Shown here: in pieces, positions 1 to 6,483 of the stretch
Numbering within the stretch: the stretch's first letter is position 1
Layout of the letters: every line of letters begins with the position of its first letter
Assembly: GCA_905236445.1 (NCBI GenBank)
Contig: CAJOPQ010000013.1
Location: 1-9,378, forward strand
Length of the DNA stretch: 9,378 bases
DNA from: an uncultured Clostridia bacterium
GTDB taxonomy: Bacteria > Bacillota > Clostridia > Christensenellales > UBA1242
Reading direction: 5' to 3'
Made by a program: the position numbers and the translations under genes
Notes under the pieces: generated by a model
What the model was told of the DNA's origin: nothing
What the model saw: the letters and a program-made list of their open reading frames with translations, nothing else
Database searches by the model: none

Positions 1-204
1 ACTAAATATAGTAATGATGCCACTTTTGTTCAATGTATTGAGAAAGAAGTGGCAAAATATAGAGATAGTGCAAAAATAATAATTAGGCCTTCTGGAACGG
101 AAGCAGTATTGCGAATTACTATTGAGAGCATGAGTGAAGATAAGAATAATAATATTAGAGATAATATGGTAAAATTTATTAGTGATTTAGATAGTTCTTT
201 CTAA
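1..204 (+). CDS. glmM: C-terminal end of a phosphohexomutase, probably phosphoglucosamine mutase (partial)
   Basis: The first 67 codons in frame 1 are open and end in TAA at 202-204; the start lies outside the window. The peptide carries RPSGTEAVLRI at residues 30-40, the phosphate-binding motif (RPSGTEPxxR) of the C-terminal domain of alpha-D-phosphohexomutases. It is followed by a short helix and ends in LDSSF. GlmM converts glucosamine-6-phosphate to glucosamine-1-phosphate in the cytoplasm, on the way to UDP-GlcNAc for peptidoglycan. GlmM is preferred over phosphomannomutase or phosphoglucomutase because the ending is short and the VLRI(T) context is typical, but the metal-binding and catalytic serine regions are missing, so the assignment rests on one motif. 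The usual proline after RPSGTE is an alanine here. The stop codon runs directly into the terminator. Confidence 0.8.
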   Translation, partial: TKYSNDATFVQCIEKEVAKYRDSAKIIIRPSGTEAVLRITIESMSEDKNNNIRDNMVKFISDLDSSF

Positions 205-237
205 AAAAAATAATCTAGTTATTCTAGATTATTTTTT
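203..237. terminator. Bidirectional intrinsic terminator between glmM and the ung operon
   Basis: A perfect inverted repeat, TAATCTAG (211-218) and CTAGATTA (224-231), encloses the loop TTATT. It is flanked by an A run (203-210) and a T run (232-237). This gives a U-tailed hairpin on both strands, with up to about 14 pairs if the A/T flanks also pair. The glmM stop (202-204) lies at its left edge and the stop of the DUF2726 gene (229-231) lies inside its right arm, so one element serves both converging units. Confidence 0.85.
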
Positions 238-771
238 GATTTTAGCAAATATCTTATCATCCATTGCGTTAAGAAGGTCGTTTTTTAAAACATTGATATC
301 ATAGTTATCTTGCATTCTAATTTTTATAAGTGGAAGATGTACGTTTTTCAGTAAATTAACAACATCTTCATCAATTTGCTTGAGTGTCTGACTAGTTGGA
401 CTTGATGAATATAAATCTATTGCAAGAACTGGTTCCATTGTTTTTTGTAAAAAAACACATACATCTAATACTTTGCAAGACGCTATATTGTAGTCCACTT
501 TGCTGTCGCCAGTTGGCTCTAACACCTTTTCTAGAGGAACAAAAGGGAATGCAATAAAATCTTTTGGCAGAGCTTGAAAAATTGCTTCTACGAATCTCAT
601 TTCATTAGGTGAACAGTAAGATTTTACCAATTTTACTTTTGCATTAGAAATGCTTGCTCTTTGTCTAATTGTACCTATATTCTTTGTTTTGTTTTTTAAA
701 ACAATAACAATTATTGATGCGATAAGTAGTGTAATGGCAAGTATTATCATAATAATTATTGAAGTATCCAT
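229..771 (-). CDS. Membrane-anchored DUF2726-type protein, 180 aa
   Basis: Residues 5-25 form one strongly hydrophobic helix (IIIMIILAITLL...), followed by a basic KNKTKN stretch. This suggests a short outside N-terminus and a cytoplasmic soluble domain. Residues 50-155 match the DUF2726 pattern as I know it: a (L/S)xxNExxF start (SPNEMRF, 54-60), a QALP segment (66-69), FPxVxLxxVL (75-84), a strand ending LDVCVF (102-107), EPVLAIDL (113-120), and a final LPLIKIR (146-152). DUF2726 and the related DUF559 resemble restriction-like nuclease folds in which D...(A)IELD carries the acidic residues. Here the second block reads AIDLYSS, so activity is uncertain. The ribosome site TAGGAG overlaps the ung stop codon, six bases before ATG 771, so the gene is second in an operon with ung and probably translationally coupled. 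The biochemical function is unknown. Confidence 0.7.
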   Translation of the reverse strand: MDTSIIIMIILAITLLIASIIVIVLKNKTKNIGTIRQRASISNAKVKLVKSYCSPNEMRFVEAIFQALPKDFIAFPFVPLEKVLEPTGDSKVDYNIASCKVLDVCVFLQKTMEPVLAIDLYSSSPTSQTLKQIDEDVVNLLKNVHLPLIKIRMQDNYDINVLKNDLLNAMDDKIFAKIKK

Positions 772-780
772 GTCTAACTC

Positions 781-1458
781 CTATATATTTTCTATTTGCC
801 AATCAATTGGATCTTTGCCAAGAGATAGTAATATTTCATTTGTTTTGCTAAAATGTTTGCAACCAAACCAACCACCTTGATTGGCACTAAGTGGACTTGG
901 GTGAACTGCAGACAAAATATAATGACGAGATGTGTCAATATTCTTTCCAATGGCTTTTGCACTCGATCCCCAAAGCAAAAATATTACTGGATCAGTTCTC
1001 TCATTGAGTAGTTCTATTATTCGAGTTGTTATCTTTTCCCAGCCTTTGCCTTTGTGGCTATTTGCTAGATTTTTCTCCACAGTTAGAACAGAGTTAAGTA
1101 GAAGTACACCTTGTTTTGCCCATTTGGTTAGATTGCCGTTATTTGGAATATAACACCCCAGGTCGTCTTGTAATTCTTTATAAATATTAATAAGAGATGG
1201 TGGGATATTAACGTCTTTTTCGACAGAAAAGCTTAATCCATGTGCTTGATTTGGATTATGATATGGATCTTGACCAATTATTACAACTTTGACATCGTTA
1301 TATTTTACTAGATTAAGAGCATTAAATACCTTTTCTGGTTGTGGGTAGATTGTCTTAGTTCTATATTCTTGTGTAAGAAATTTTTCCAAATTTTTATATT
1401 CTTGAGATTCAAAGTCTTCTTTTAGTAAATCATACCAGTTTTGTGTTATAAGAAACAT
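781..1458 (-). CDS. ung: Uracil-DNA glycosylase, family 1
   Basis: This enzyme removes uracil from DNA in the cytoplasm, the first step of base-excision repair of deaminated cytosine or misincorporated dUMP. The 225-residue length is normal for the family. All signature blocks are present: GQDPYH at 62-67 with the catalytic aspartate D64, F77 in GLSFSV for uracil stacking, LLLN ending at N122 for uracil recognition, LLWG at 161-164, and the DNA-intercalation loop HPSPLS at 186-191 with catalytic H186. The numbering nearly coincides with E. coli Ung. The start ATG at 1458 has AAAGGA about seven bases upstream (GAAAGGATAACACA-ATG). The gene leads a two-gene operon with the DUF2726 protein and is divergent from the metallo-beta-lactamase-fold gene. 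It appears intact and active. Confidence 0.97.
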   Translation of the reverse strand: MFLITQNWYDLLKEDFESQEYKNLEKFLTQEYRTKTIYPQPEKVFNALNLVKYNDVKVVIIGQDPYHNPNQAHGLSFSVEKDVNIPPSLINIYKELQDDLGCYIPNNGNLTKWAKQGVLLLNSVLTVEKNLANSHKGKGWEKITTRIIELLNERTDPVIFLLWGSSAKAIGKNIDTSRHYILSAVHPSPLSANQGGWFGCKHFSKTNEILLSLGKDPIDWQIENI

Positions 1459-1484
1459 TGTGTTATCCTTTCGTTACTATAGGT

Positions 1485-1496
1485 TACAATATTGTA
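1485..1496. repeat. 12-bp perfect palindrome over the ung -10 box
   Basis: TACAATATTGTA is a perfect dyad that includes the whole -10 hexamer of the ung promoter and extends to about the transcription start. The position would suit a repressor site. In AT-rich DNA a 12-bp palindrome can also arise by chance, and half of it is the -10 box itself. Confidence 0.3.
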
Positions 1497-1519
1497 TCAC
1501 AAATATTATTAAATGAAAA
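1491..1519 (-). promoter_or_regulatory. Promoter of the ung operon
   Basis: On the minus strand, TTTTCA (1514-1519) and TACAAT (1491-1496) are separated by exactly 17 bases. A TGn extended -10 precedes TACAAT. Transcription would start near 1484, about 26 bases before the ung ATG. The match is by eye to the sigma-A consensus. Confidence 0.6.
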
Positions 1520-1544
1520 TATTTTTTGTAAATTTGACTAAGTA

Positions 1545-1553
1545 TGATATAAT
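1545..1553 (+). promoter_or_regulatory. Extended -10 promoter of the metallo-beta-lactamase-fold gene
   Basis: TGATATAAT contains a consensus -10 (TATAAT, 1548-1553) preceded by the TGn extension. The best -35 is weak: TTTGTA (1525-1530) at 17-base spacing. The nearby TTGACT at 1534-1539 is only eight bases away and cannot serve. A start near 1560 gives a leader of about 28 bases. The same TGATATAAT nonamer occurs before the Ppx/GppA-like gene. Confidence 0.6.
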
Positions 1554-1587
1554 TATGTAGATAAATTAGGAGTGATAGGGAAAAATA

Positions 1588-2760
1588 ATGTTTGGAAAAC
1601 CGAATAGCATTGTTACAAGACGTAATAGGGCTGAATTAACCAAGAAGTACAGAATAAGATTGTATGTTTTTTCTATTTTAATTGCCATAGTTTTACTAAC
1701 TTTGCCTTTTTATAACTATGTAGGCGATATTCTATTTCTTTATCCCAACACCTCAGATATACATGCTAATGATATAGAGATTCATACAGTAGATGTAGGG
1801 CAAGGATTGTGCAATTTGATTCGATTTCCCGATGGTACTACATTAATATTTGATACAGGAACTTCGGAGAGTTGGAGTAAATTAGATACATATATAGAGA
1901 AAGTTTTGTTAAGAAAAGGGGATAGTGTAACTTACATGGTTATATCTCATATAGACCAAGATCATATAGGTAGTGCTAAGAATGTAATTAACAAATATTC
2001 TCCTAAATTTGTATATATTCCTGATTTGTCAGAAAATGAAATTTCCAGCAATGCCAATTATTTGGATTTTTATGATACTTTGCAAAAATCTGATTGCAAA
2101 ATAAGATACAATTCTGCTGGCAAAAGTCTAAGAATCGGAGAGGCTTATCTAACATGGCTTGCACCTAATAGAGAATATTATGCCTATTCTAATGATTATT
2201 CTGCAGTTATATTGCTAAAATATAATGATTTCAAGATCTTATTTACAGGCGATAGTGGTCATAATATTGGACAAGATTACAGGGCAAATGTTGAGTCGGA
2301 ATATATGAGTTATGCAGAAGATAACGGTATTGATATGGATATAGATATATTGATAGCAGGGCATCATGGCAGTAAATATAGCACGGGTATGGAACTGTTA
2401 ACAGTAACCACTCCACAAGTAGTTATTGTCCCTGTGGGAGAAAATACCAATGGTCATCCTGCACAAGAATTCTATGACACTATTGCTACTTATGATGTTA
2501 ACAACGGTACTCATTTGTTTGATTATATTTTGACGACTCTTGATTATGGCAATATAATAGTTGTAATCGATACGCAGAGTAATTATACAATATTTAATAT
2601 AGATAATATTGCCAAATACATTTTTGTTCCTTATTATGTAGTTGTCCTAATAATCATCGTACCTCTTGGATATTTTGCAATAGATAGTATTATCGTATAT
2701 GTTAATTTAACAAAAACTAAGAAAAATAGTGACAACAAAGAGGAAACAAAACAACCCTAG
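1588..2760 (+). CDS. ComEC-type metallo-beta-lactamase-fold hydrolase with flanking membrane helices, 390 aa
   Basis: Residues 24-46 form a membrane helix after a basic tail (RRNRAELTKKYR). Residues 64-330 form a metallo-beta-lactamase domain of the ComEC/Rec2 C-terminal type: DVGQG (69-73), DTG (89-91), the metal motif SHIDQDH (H121, D123, D125, H126), GD (221-222), HHGS (259-262) and GHP (289-291). Residues 346-372 form a second membrane helix, followed by a lysine-rich tail. The positive-inside rule puts the catalytic domain outside the membrane, as proposed for the ComEC nuclease domain. The ComEC channel domain (about 400-500 residues with many helices) is absent, so this is not the DNA-uptake channel itself. 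Free-standing relatives are annotated only as MBL-fold hydrolases or competence-like proteins. The ATG is the first possible start after an in-frame stop at 1576-1578. AGGG (1577-1580) lies seven bases upstream, and a better AGGAGTGAT (1568-1576) lies farther away. The substrate is unknown; a phosphodiester in DNA, RNA or teichoic-type polymer is possible. Confidence 0.85.
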   Translation: MFGKPNSIVTRRNRAELTKKYRIRLYVFSILIAIVLLTLPFYNYVGDILFLYPNTSDIHANDIEIHTVDVGQGLCNLIRFPDGTTLIFDTGTSESWSKLDTYIEKVLLRKGDSVTYMVISHIDQDHIGSAKNVINKYSPKFVYIPDLSENEISSNANYLDFYDTLQKSDCKIRYNSAGKSLRIGEAYLTWLAPNREYYAYSNDYSAVILLKYNDFKILFTGDSGHNIGQDYRANVESEYMSYAEDNGIDMDIDILIAGHHGSKYSTGMELLTVTTPQVVIVPVGENTNGHPAQEFYDTIATYDVNNGTHLFDYILTTLDYGNIIVVIDTQSNYTIFNIDNIAKYIFVPYYVVVLIIIVPLGYFAIDSIIVYVNLTKTKKNSDNKEETKQP

Positions 2761-2779
2761 AGTTTTCTAGGGTTATTTT
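2748..2779. terminator. Bidirectional intrinsic terminator between converging genes
   Basis: AACCCTAGA (2753-2761) pairs perfectly with TCTAGGGTT (2766-2774) around a four-base loop. The plus strand continues ATTTTGTT and the minus strand continues GTTTTGTTT, so the hairpin can stop transcription from both sides. The stop codon of the metallo-beta-lactamase-fold gene (2758-2760) lies inside the left arm. It also appears to be the only U-tailed terminator available to the large minus-strand gene, about 100 bases after that gene's stop. Confidence 0.85.
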
Positions 2780-2815
2780 GTTACTTAATATAATCTATTA
2801 GGTGATTTGATTTTT

Positions 2816-2847
2816 GATAGTATTAACGGACTTTAACTATCAGTTAA
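2816..2847. repeat. Two mutually exclusive small hairpins downstream of the surface-protein gene
   Basis: The segment TTAACTATC (2833-2841) can pair upstream with GATAG-TA-TTAA (2816-2826; nine pairs with a two-base bulge). Its first six bases TTAACT (2833-2838) can instead pair with AGTTAA (2842-2847). Neither hairpin is followed by a T run on either strand, so neither is a terminator by itself. It would sit in the 3' untranslated part of the large minus-strand transcript. It may be incidental. Confidence 0.25.
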
Positions 2848-2876
2848 CCCAATTTGCGTCTAATTTTTTGATAATT

Positions 2877-5800
2877 CTACTTTTTAGTAAGTTCTTCATT
2901 TATTGATTGAATTTCTTGCTTAATACTATCAATTTCGTTTAGAATATCTTCTTGTCGTTTATTAGATCGTGCAGTAATATCATCTAATTGTTGTTTTTCT
3001 TTGTCATATGTTTTTTCAATTTGCTTGATTTTCTTTTTGATAGAATTTTGTTGTTTTTCGATATTGCTAATTTTTTCGTTATAGATCAAATCATCTTCTT
3101 TAGAAGCGTGTAACTTATCTTTTGCAATATTTTTATTATGTTCTTTTGATATTTCTAATTGTTCTTGTTCTAGAGCTTGCAATTGTTTCTTTAGAGACTC
3201 GCTGGATTGATCTGCAGAATCTTTAAGATTGCTAAGTTTTTCATTATATTCTTTAGTAACTTTTGCAGTAGACTCTTTAATTTCTGATAATTCTTGCTCA
3301 AGATCGTTGATTAATTGATTACGATAATCAATTCTTTCTTTTGCATCGTATTGCTTATCTAATGTTTTTCTTCTATCATAATCAGTAGATACTTTCTTAT
3401 GTTTTTTCTTGAAATTGATTTGTCTAATGAAGAAGGCTGCAATTGCTACAAGCAATGCTGCTGCTGTAATTAAACTACTAATTGCAAACCAGTTAGGTGA
3501 GGCTGTATATACATTCTCAGTAGTGTTGTCGTTATCTGGTTCTTCTTCATTATTGATTACTGCGTTAATAAATTTGTAATAATCAGAATTATTGGCGTCT
3601 TTATCTTCGTTCATTGCATCTTCATTTTCGAACTTTACAATCTCTAATTTTGTAAAGTATGCAATCCCAGAAACTTTGTTACCATTAGATCCTAGACCAA
3701 ATTTTAGATTAACGGAAGTGCTATCATTTGATGCTAGATAGATTGTGTATTTTACAAATGAATTTGCATCTGTTGTAATATTTTCTATACCATCATTTGT
3801 ATTATTGTAACTAACATAGAATGAAGCGCCATATTCGTCATTATTATCTGAGTTAATTTTTCTTATATCTCTCGTGTTAATATAAGCTGAGAATTTGTAA
3901 TACGAATTACTATTAATACTTATGCTGTCTGCACTTGTAATGTAGTATTCTACATCTTTGGTATCCGATAGAATAAATGCAATATTTTCATCATCTACAG
4001 AAATGTCGTAGTCAGTTGCTGTTAGGAAACCAACAGTTGCACTATCTGAATTGTCAGAAGTTTTCCAAGCAGTTGAATTCTTGAAGTAATTGTTATCAAT
4101 GCTAATAAATTCATTTGCATTGTGTGTTTCCACTAATTCGTTATAAAGGTCACTTGTTATGCTACTTAGTTCAACGTTATCAAAATATGCATATGCATCA
4201 ACTTTATTCAAAGATATAACTGCATTACAAGTTTTGCTTATCAGTCCGGTTGAAATATAGTATGTGTAATTTTGCCAAGCAGAATTTGTTTTGATATTGT
4301 CAATAGATATGATATTAGAATTGTTAGAATCAACAATTCTGAAATTTGCACCATTGGTACTATCTGTCAAATTCTGGGTAAATACATCAAAAGATAATTT
4401 ATAATAAGAATTAGATGACAATGTAAAAGTGCTATCAGTTTTGTATGAAATTACTTGATTTTTGCTTGCTGTACCTAACATAAGCACGTTATTAGAATCG
4501 ATAGGTGATGAAGCGTTTATTTTGCCAGGATTGATTATATTGCTAACTTTTGCATAATTGCTATAATTATTTGCAAAACTTGTACTATTTGTATTTACAA
4601 TACCAGCAAAGACGTTGTCAGTTTTGCCAGAAAGCGTCCAACCATCAGGTGATAGAGGTAGACCAGCGTTGTTTTTCACATTGTCAAATGTTGAATTAGA
4701 AATTAAATAATCGGAGCTTTGAGTTGCAGTAAGATTAAGAGTATTAGAATCTGAGGATCCCTTACTGAATTGATCAAAAGTAACTTCCTGAATTCTAATA
4801 TCGTCAAACATTGCATAATTAACTGTGCTATCTTTAGAATCGATGTTGCCAATTGTTAATTGTAATTTCAAATTGCAATCTCTAAGTGCATTGCCTTGGA
4901 TATAGAATTCATATTGTCTCCAATTGTTTGATAGGGTATTGCTTGTATCTGCACTTGTTGAAATGCTTTGAGATTTTGTTTTTGCAGCATTATCTATATC
5001 ATATAATGTAATATTTGCTCCATTTGCCGACTCTGAGTTAGAGTATGTCCATAGACTAAGTCTATATAAGCCATATTGTTTAATTGTAAAACTAGAACTC
5101 TCAACGCCATAATAGGTTGAAGTGCCATTGTTAGGCTTGCTATATATTGCAAGTGCATTTATATTTGATACATTAGAGTTGTTGTTGGCTGGTATAGCAG
5201 GATATTTACTGTTGCCTTTTAGGTAGCCAGTAGACGTTGTGTCTATTATTGTAGCAAATATATCACCATTGTTGGCAGAGCCAATTGTTGTCCAATCTGT
5301 TAATTGATTTTCAAAACTAGCGTTAGATACAAAATCATAAATATAAGAATTGTTTAATGATATAGTATGAATATTTGTTTTATCTGCTAGTGATGGTGTA
5401 ACTTCTTTGTTATATTCGCTTTCAGAATATTGCTCTATCTTTACTTCGCTAAAGAATACTGCACCTTGACAAGAATCAGATTTGCTTCCAAGATACAACT
5501 GCACACTTATACTTTCTTCTGAACTAAAAGAACTTGTGTTAACGTAGAAATAATAAGTTTTCCAAGTATTATTGGTGTTAATTAATTCAAATGAAGTATT
5601 GGCTGTTGTATCTGATATACCTTCTAGATAAATTGAAGCTTTAGCATCAGATATACGAGTCTCGGTGGTAAGTTCATCGTTAGAATTTGCCTTGACATCT
5701 ACTTCTTTAGTTTCGTTAATTGTTTTAAGTGTTACCGCAATTTTATAATAAGAACTTTTTTGAAGTGTAAAGTTATCACTTTTGTATCCAATGTGTCCTG

Positions 5801-6263
5801 CGAAATTGTAAGCGTTAATCATCAAATAGTTGTTGATGCCTTCTGTATTCTCACTATCAATATTAATGCTACTAACTTTACCCGGAGAAGTAAATAGACC
5901 AAAATTGCTCCACAAGTTGTCTACAATTGTTCCGTCTGTCTTAGCATCAGTTGAATCTTTATCAGACTGAATTGTGGAATCGATTTTTTCAACATTTACA
6001 ATACCTCTTTTGAAGTTAGAAGAGTTATCTTCATCGTTAGGAACAACGGTCGACCAATAACTACTAGAAGTTATATTGCTTGAACTCGTTGAGTAGAAAT
6101 TAGGAACTGTTAGCAAATCGGAACTAACATCTTCCTTATTTAATGCATATACAGATTTTACTGTCTGCAGATTGATTCTAGAAAATAGTGAAAGTGCAAC
6201 GATTCCAAGCACTAAGAACACTTTTCCAATTAATTTTTTTAGTTTTGTTAAGTTCTTTAACAT
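2877..6263 (-). CDS. Large surface protein: four CBM-like units, one membrane helix, cytoplasmic coiled coil (1128 aa)
   Basis: I do not recognise a named family. In order it contains: a signal peptide (basic start, hydrophobic core about 15-28, possible cleavage after VYA at 38-40); a Ser/Asn/Thr-rich ectodomain to about residue 915 with four homologous beta-sandwich units (about 52-286, 307-500, 517-712, 717-886); a membrane helix at 924-946 (WFAISSLITAAALLVAIAAFF); the stop-transfer block NFKKKHKK; and an acidic/basic coiled coil from about 965 to the end. The units resemble the carbohydrate-binding domains of CBM4/9 or galactose-binding-like type, for example AMFDDIRI and AYFDNVEL strands. 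No LPXTG motif, S-layer domain or recognisable catalytic domain is visible. The likely role is binding of glycan or another surface ligand, with the coiled coil linking to something inside the cell; this is inference. ATG 6263 has AGG six bases upstream (AAAGGTAGGCTTGAT). The gene is monocistronic with its own promoter. It could also be a cell-envelope scaffold without sugar binding. Confidence 0.8.
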   Translation of the reverse strand: MLKNLTKLKKLIGKVFLVLGIVALSLFSRINLQTVKSVYALNKEDVSSDLLTVPNFYSTSSSNITSSSYWSTVVPNDEDNSSNFKRGIVNVEKIDSTIQSDKDSTDAKTDGTIVDNLWSNFGLFTSPGKVSSINIDSENTEGINNYLMINAYNFAGHIGYKSDNFTLQKSSYYKIAVTLKTINETKEVDVKANSNDELTTETRISDAKASIYLEGISDTTANTSFELINTNNTWKTYYFYVNTSSFSSEESISVQLYLGSKSDSCQGAVFFSEVKIEQYSESEYNKEVTPSLADKTNIHTISLNNSYIYDFVSNASFENQLTDWTTIGSANNGDIFATIIDTTSTGYLKGNSKYPAIPANNNSNVSNINALAIYSKPNNGTSTYYGVESSSFTIKQYGLYRLSLWTYSNSESANGANITLYDIDNAAKTKSQSISTSADTSNTLSNNWRQYEFYIQGNALRDCNLKLQLTIGNIDSKDSTVNYAMFDDIRIQEVTFDQFSKGSSDSNTLNLTATQSSDYLISNSTFDNVKNNAGLPLSPDGWTLSGKTDNVFAGIVNTNSTSFANNYSNYAKVSNIINPGKINASSPIDSNNVLMLGTASKNQVISYKTDSTFTLSSNSYYKLSFDVFTQNLTDSTNGANFRIVDSNNSNIISIDNIKTNSAWQNYTYYISTGLISKTCNAVISLNKVDAYAYFDNVELSSITSDLYNELVETHNANEFISIDNNYFKNSTAWKTSDNSDSATVGFLTATDYDISVDDENIAFILSDTKDVEYYITSADSISINSNSYYKFSAYINTRDIRKINSDNNDEYGASFYVSYNNTNDGIENITTDANSFVKYTIYLASNDSTSVNLKFGLGSNGNKVSGIAYFTKLEIVKFENEDAMNEDKDANNSDYYKFINAVINNEEEPDNDNTTENVYTASPNWFAISSLITAAALLVAIAAFFIRQINFKKKHKKVSTDYDRRKTLDKQYDAKERIDYRNQLINDLEQELSEIKESTAKVTKEYNEKLSNLKDSADQSSESLKKQLQALEQEQLEISKEHNKNIAKDKLHASKEDDLIYNEKISNIEKQQNSIKKKIKQIEKTYDKEKQQLDDITARSNKRQEDILNEIDSIKQEIQSINEELTKK
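3606..6110 (-). repeat. Four divergent tandem protein modules inside the surface-protein gene
   Basis: Each unit shows the same four landmarks in order. First, a start block like SNASFEN..DW (314-324), SNSTFDN..GW (522-542) or IDNNYFKNSTAW (722-733). Second, a strand SYYK(I/L/F) at 171, 619 and 787, or GLYRLS at 398. Third, an aromatic strand WKTYYFY (234), WRQYEFY (448), WQNYTYY (663) or FVKYTIY (836). Fourth, a closing strand FFSEVKI (270), MFDDIRI (485), YFDNVEL (693) or YFTKLEI (869) with an acidic linker after it. Approximate DNA spans are 5406-6110, 4764-5345, 4128-4715 and 3606-4115. Identity is low at DNA level, so the duplication is old. Unit 1 carries an extra insertion. Confidence 0.75.
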
Positions 6264-6299
6264 ATCAAGCCTACCTTTAATTTAATTATTAACTTGATT

Positions 6300-6328
6300 A
6301 TTATATAATAATCTTTATTACTTGACAA
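6300..6328 (-). promoter_or_regulatory. Promoter of the large surface-protein gene
   Basis: On the minus strand TTGTCA (6323-6328) and a perfect TATAAT (6300-6305) are separated by exactly 17 bases. This is the best sigma-A-type promoter in the window. The start would be near 6293, giving a leader of about 30 bases that includes the ribosome site. A strong promoter for a 3.4-kb gene suggests an abundant protein. Confidence 0.75.
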
Positions 6329-6380
6329 GCAAATCCGTTTGTTTTTGATGCAAAAATAAAAATTCTTTTTTAAATTAATA

Positions 6381-6419
6381 ATTGTAAATTGGGAAATTTT
6401 TCCAATTGTAGTATGGGAA
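6381..6419. promoter_or_regulatory. Possible operator: palindrome plus direct repeat in the divergent intergenic region
   Basis: The 21-base stretch at 6387-6407 is an almost perfect palindrome centred on 6397 (AATTGG arms; nine of ten pairs Watson-Crick, one G-T). Overlapping it is a direct repeat, ATTGTAnnnTGGGAA, at 6381-6395 and 6405-6419 (12 of 15 identical, 24 bases apart). It lies between the surface-protein promoter and the first TauE/SafE half gene. A regulator controlling one or both genes is plausible. The AT-rich composition raises the chance of coincidence. Confidence 0.35.
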
Positions 6420-6483
6420 TAATTAGAATTTATATGCAAAAAATTTTTACATATCTAATAATAAATTTGAACAAGATAAAATT

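Noticed and set aside
650..880. Plus-strand open frame of 76 codons spanning the junction of ung and the DUF2726 gene
   Set aside because: It lies antisense to two well-supported genes; its hydrophobic translation mirrors the AT-rich membrane-helix codons. No ribosome site or promoter was seen.
932..1153. Plus-strand open frame of 73 codons inside ung
   Set aside because: It is antisense to the conserved glycosylase sequence, with no independent signals.
1534..1539. TTGACT as a -35 element for the metallo-beta-lactamase-fold gene
   Set aside because: It is only eight bases from TATAAT at 1548-1553; no properly spaced -10 exists for it.
1588..2760. Calling this gene comEC or an antibiotic-hydrolysing beta-lactamase
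   Set aside because: The channel domain of ComEC is missing, and the motif set (HxDxDH, HHGS) is of the ComEC/nuclease branch, not of class B beta-lactamases.
2877..3500. Cell-wall sorting signal at the C-terminus of the surface protein
   Set aside because: There is no LPXTG-like motif before the membrane helix, and about 180 residues follow the helix, which does not fit sortase anchoring.
6257..6439. Minus-strand 60-codon open frame before the surface-protein gene
   Set aside because: It runs through that gene's promoter and ribosome site, has lysine/isoleucine-rich low-complexity composition and no ribosome site.
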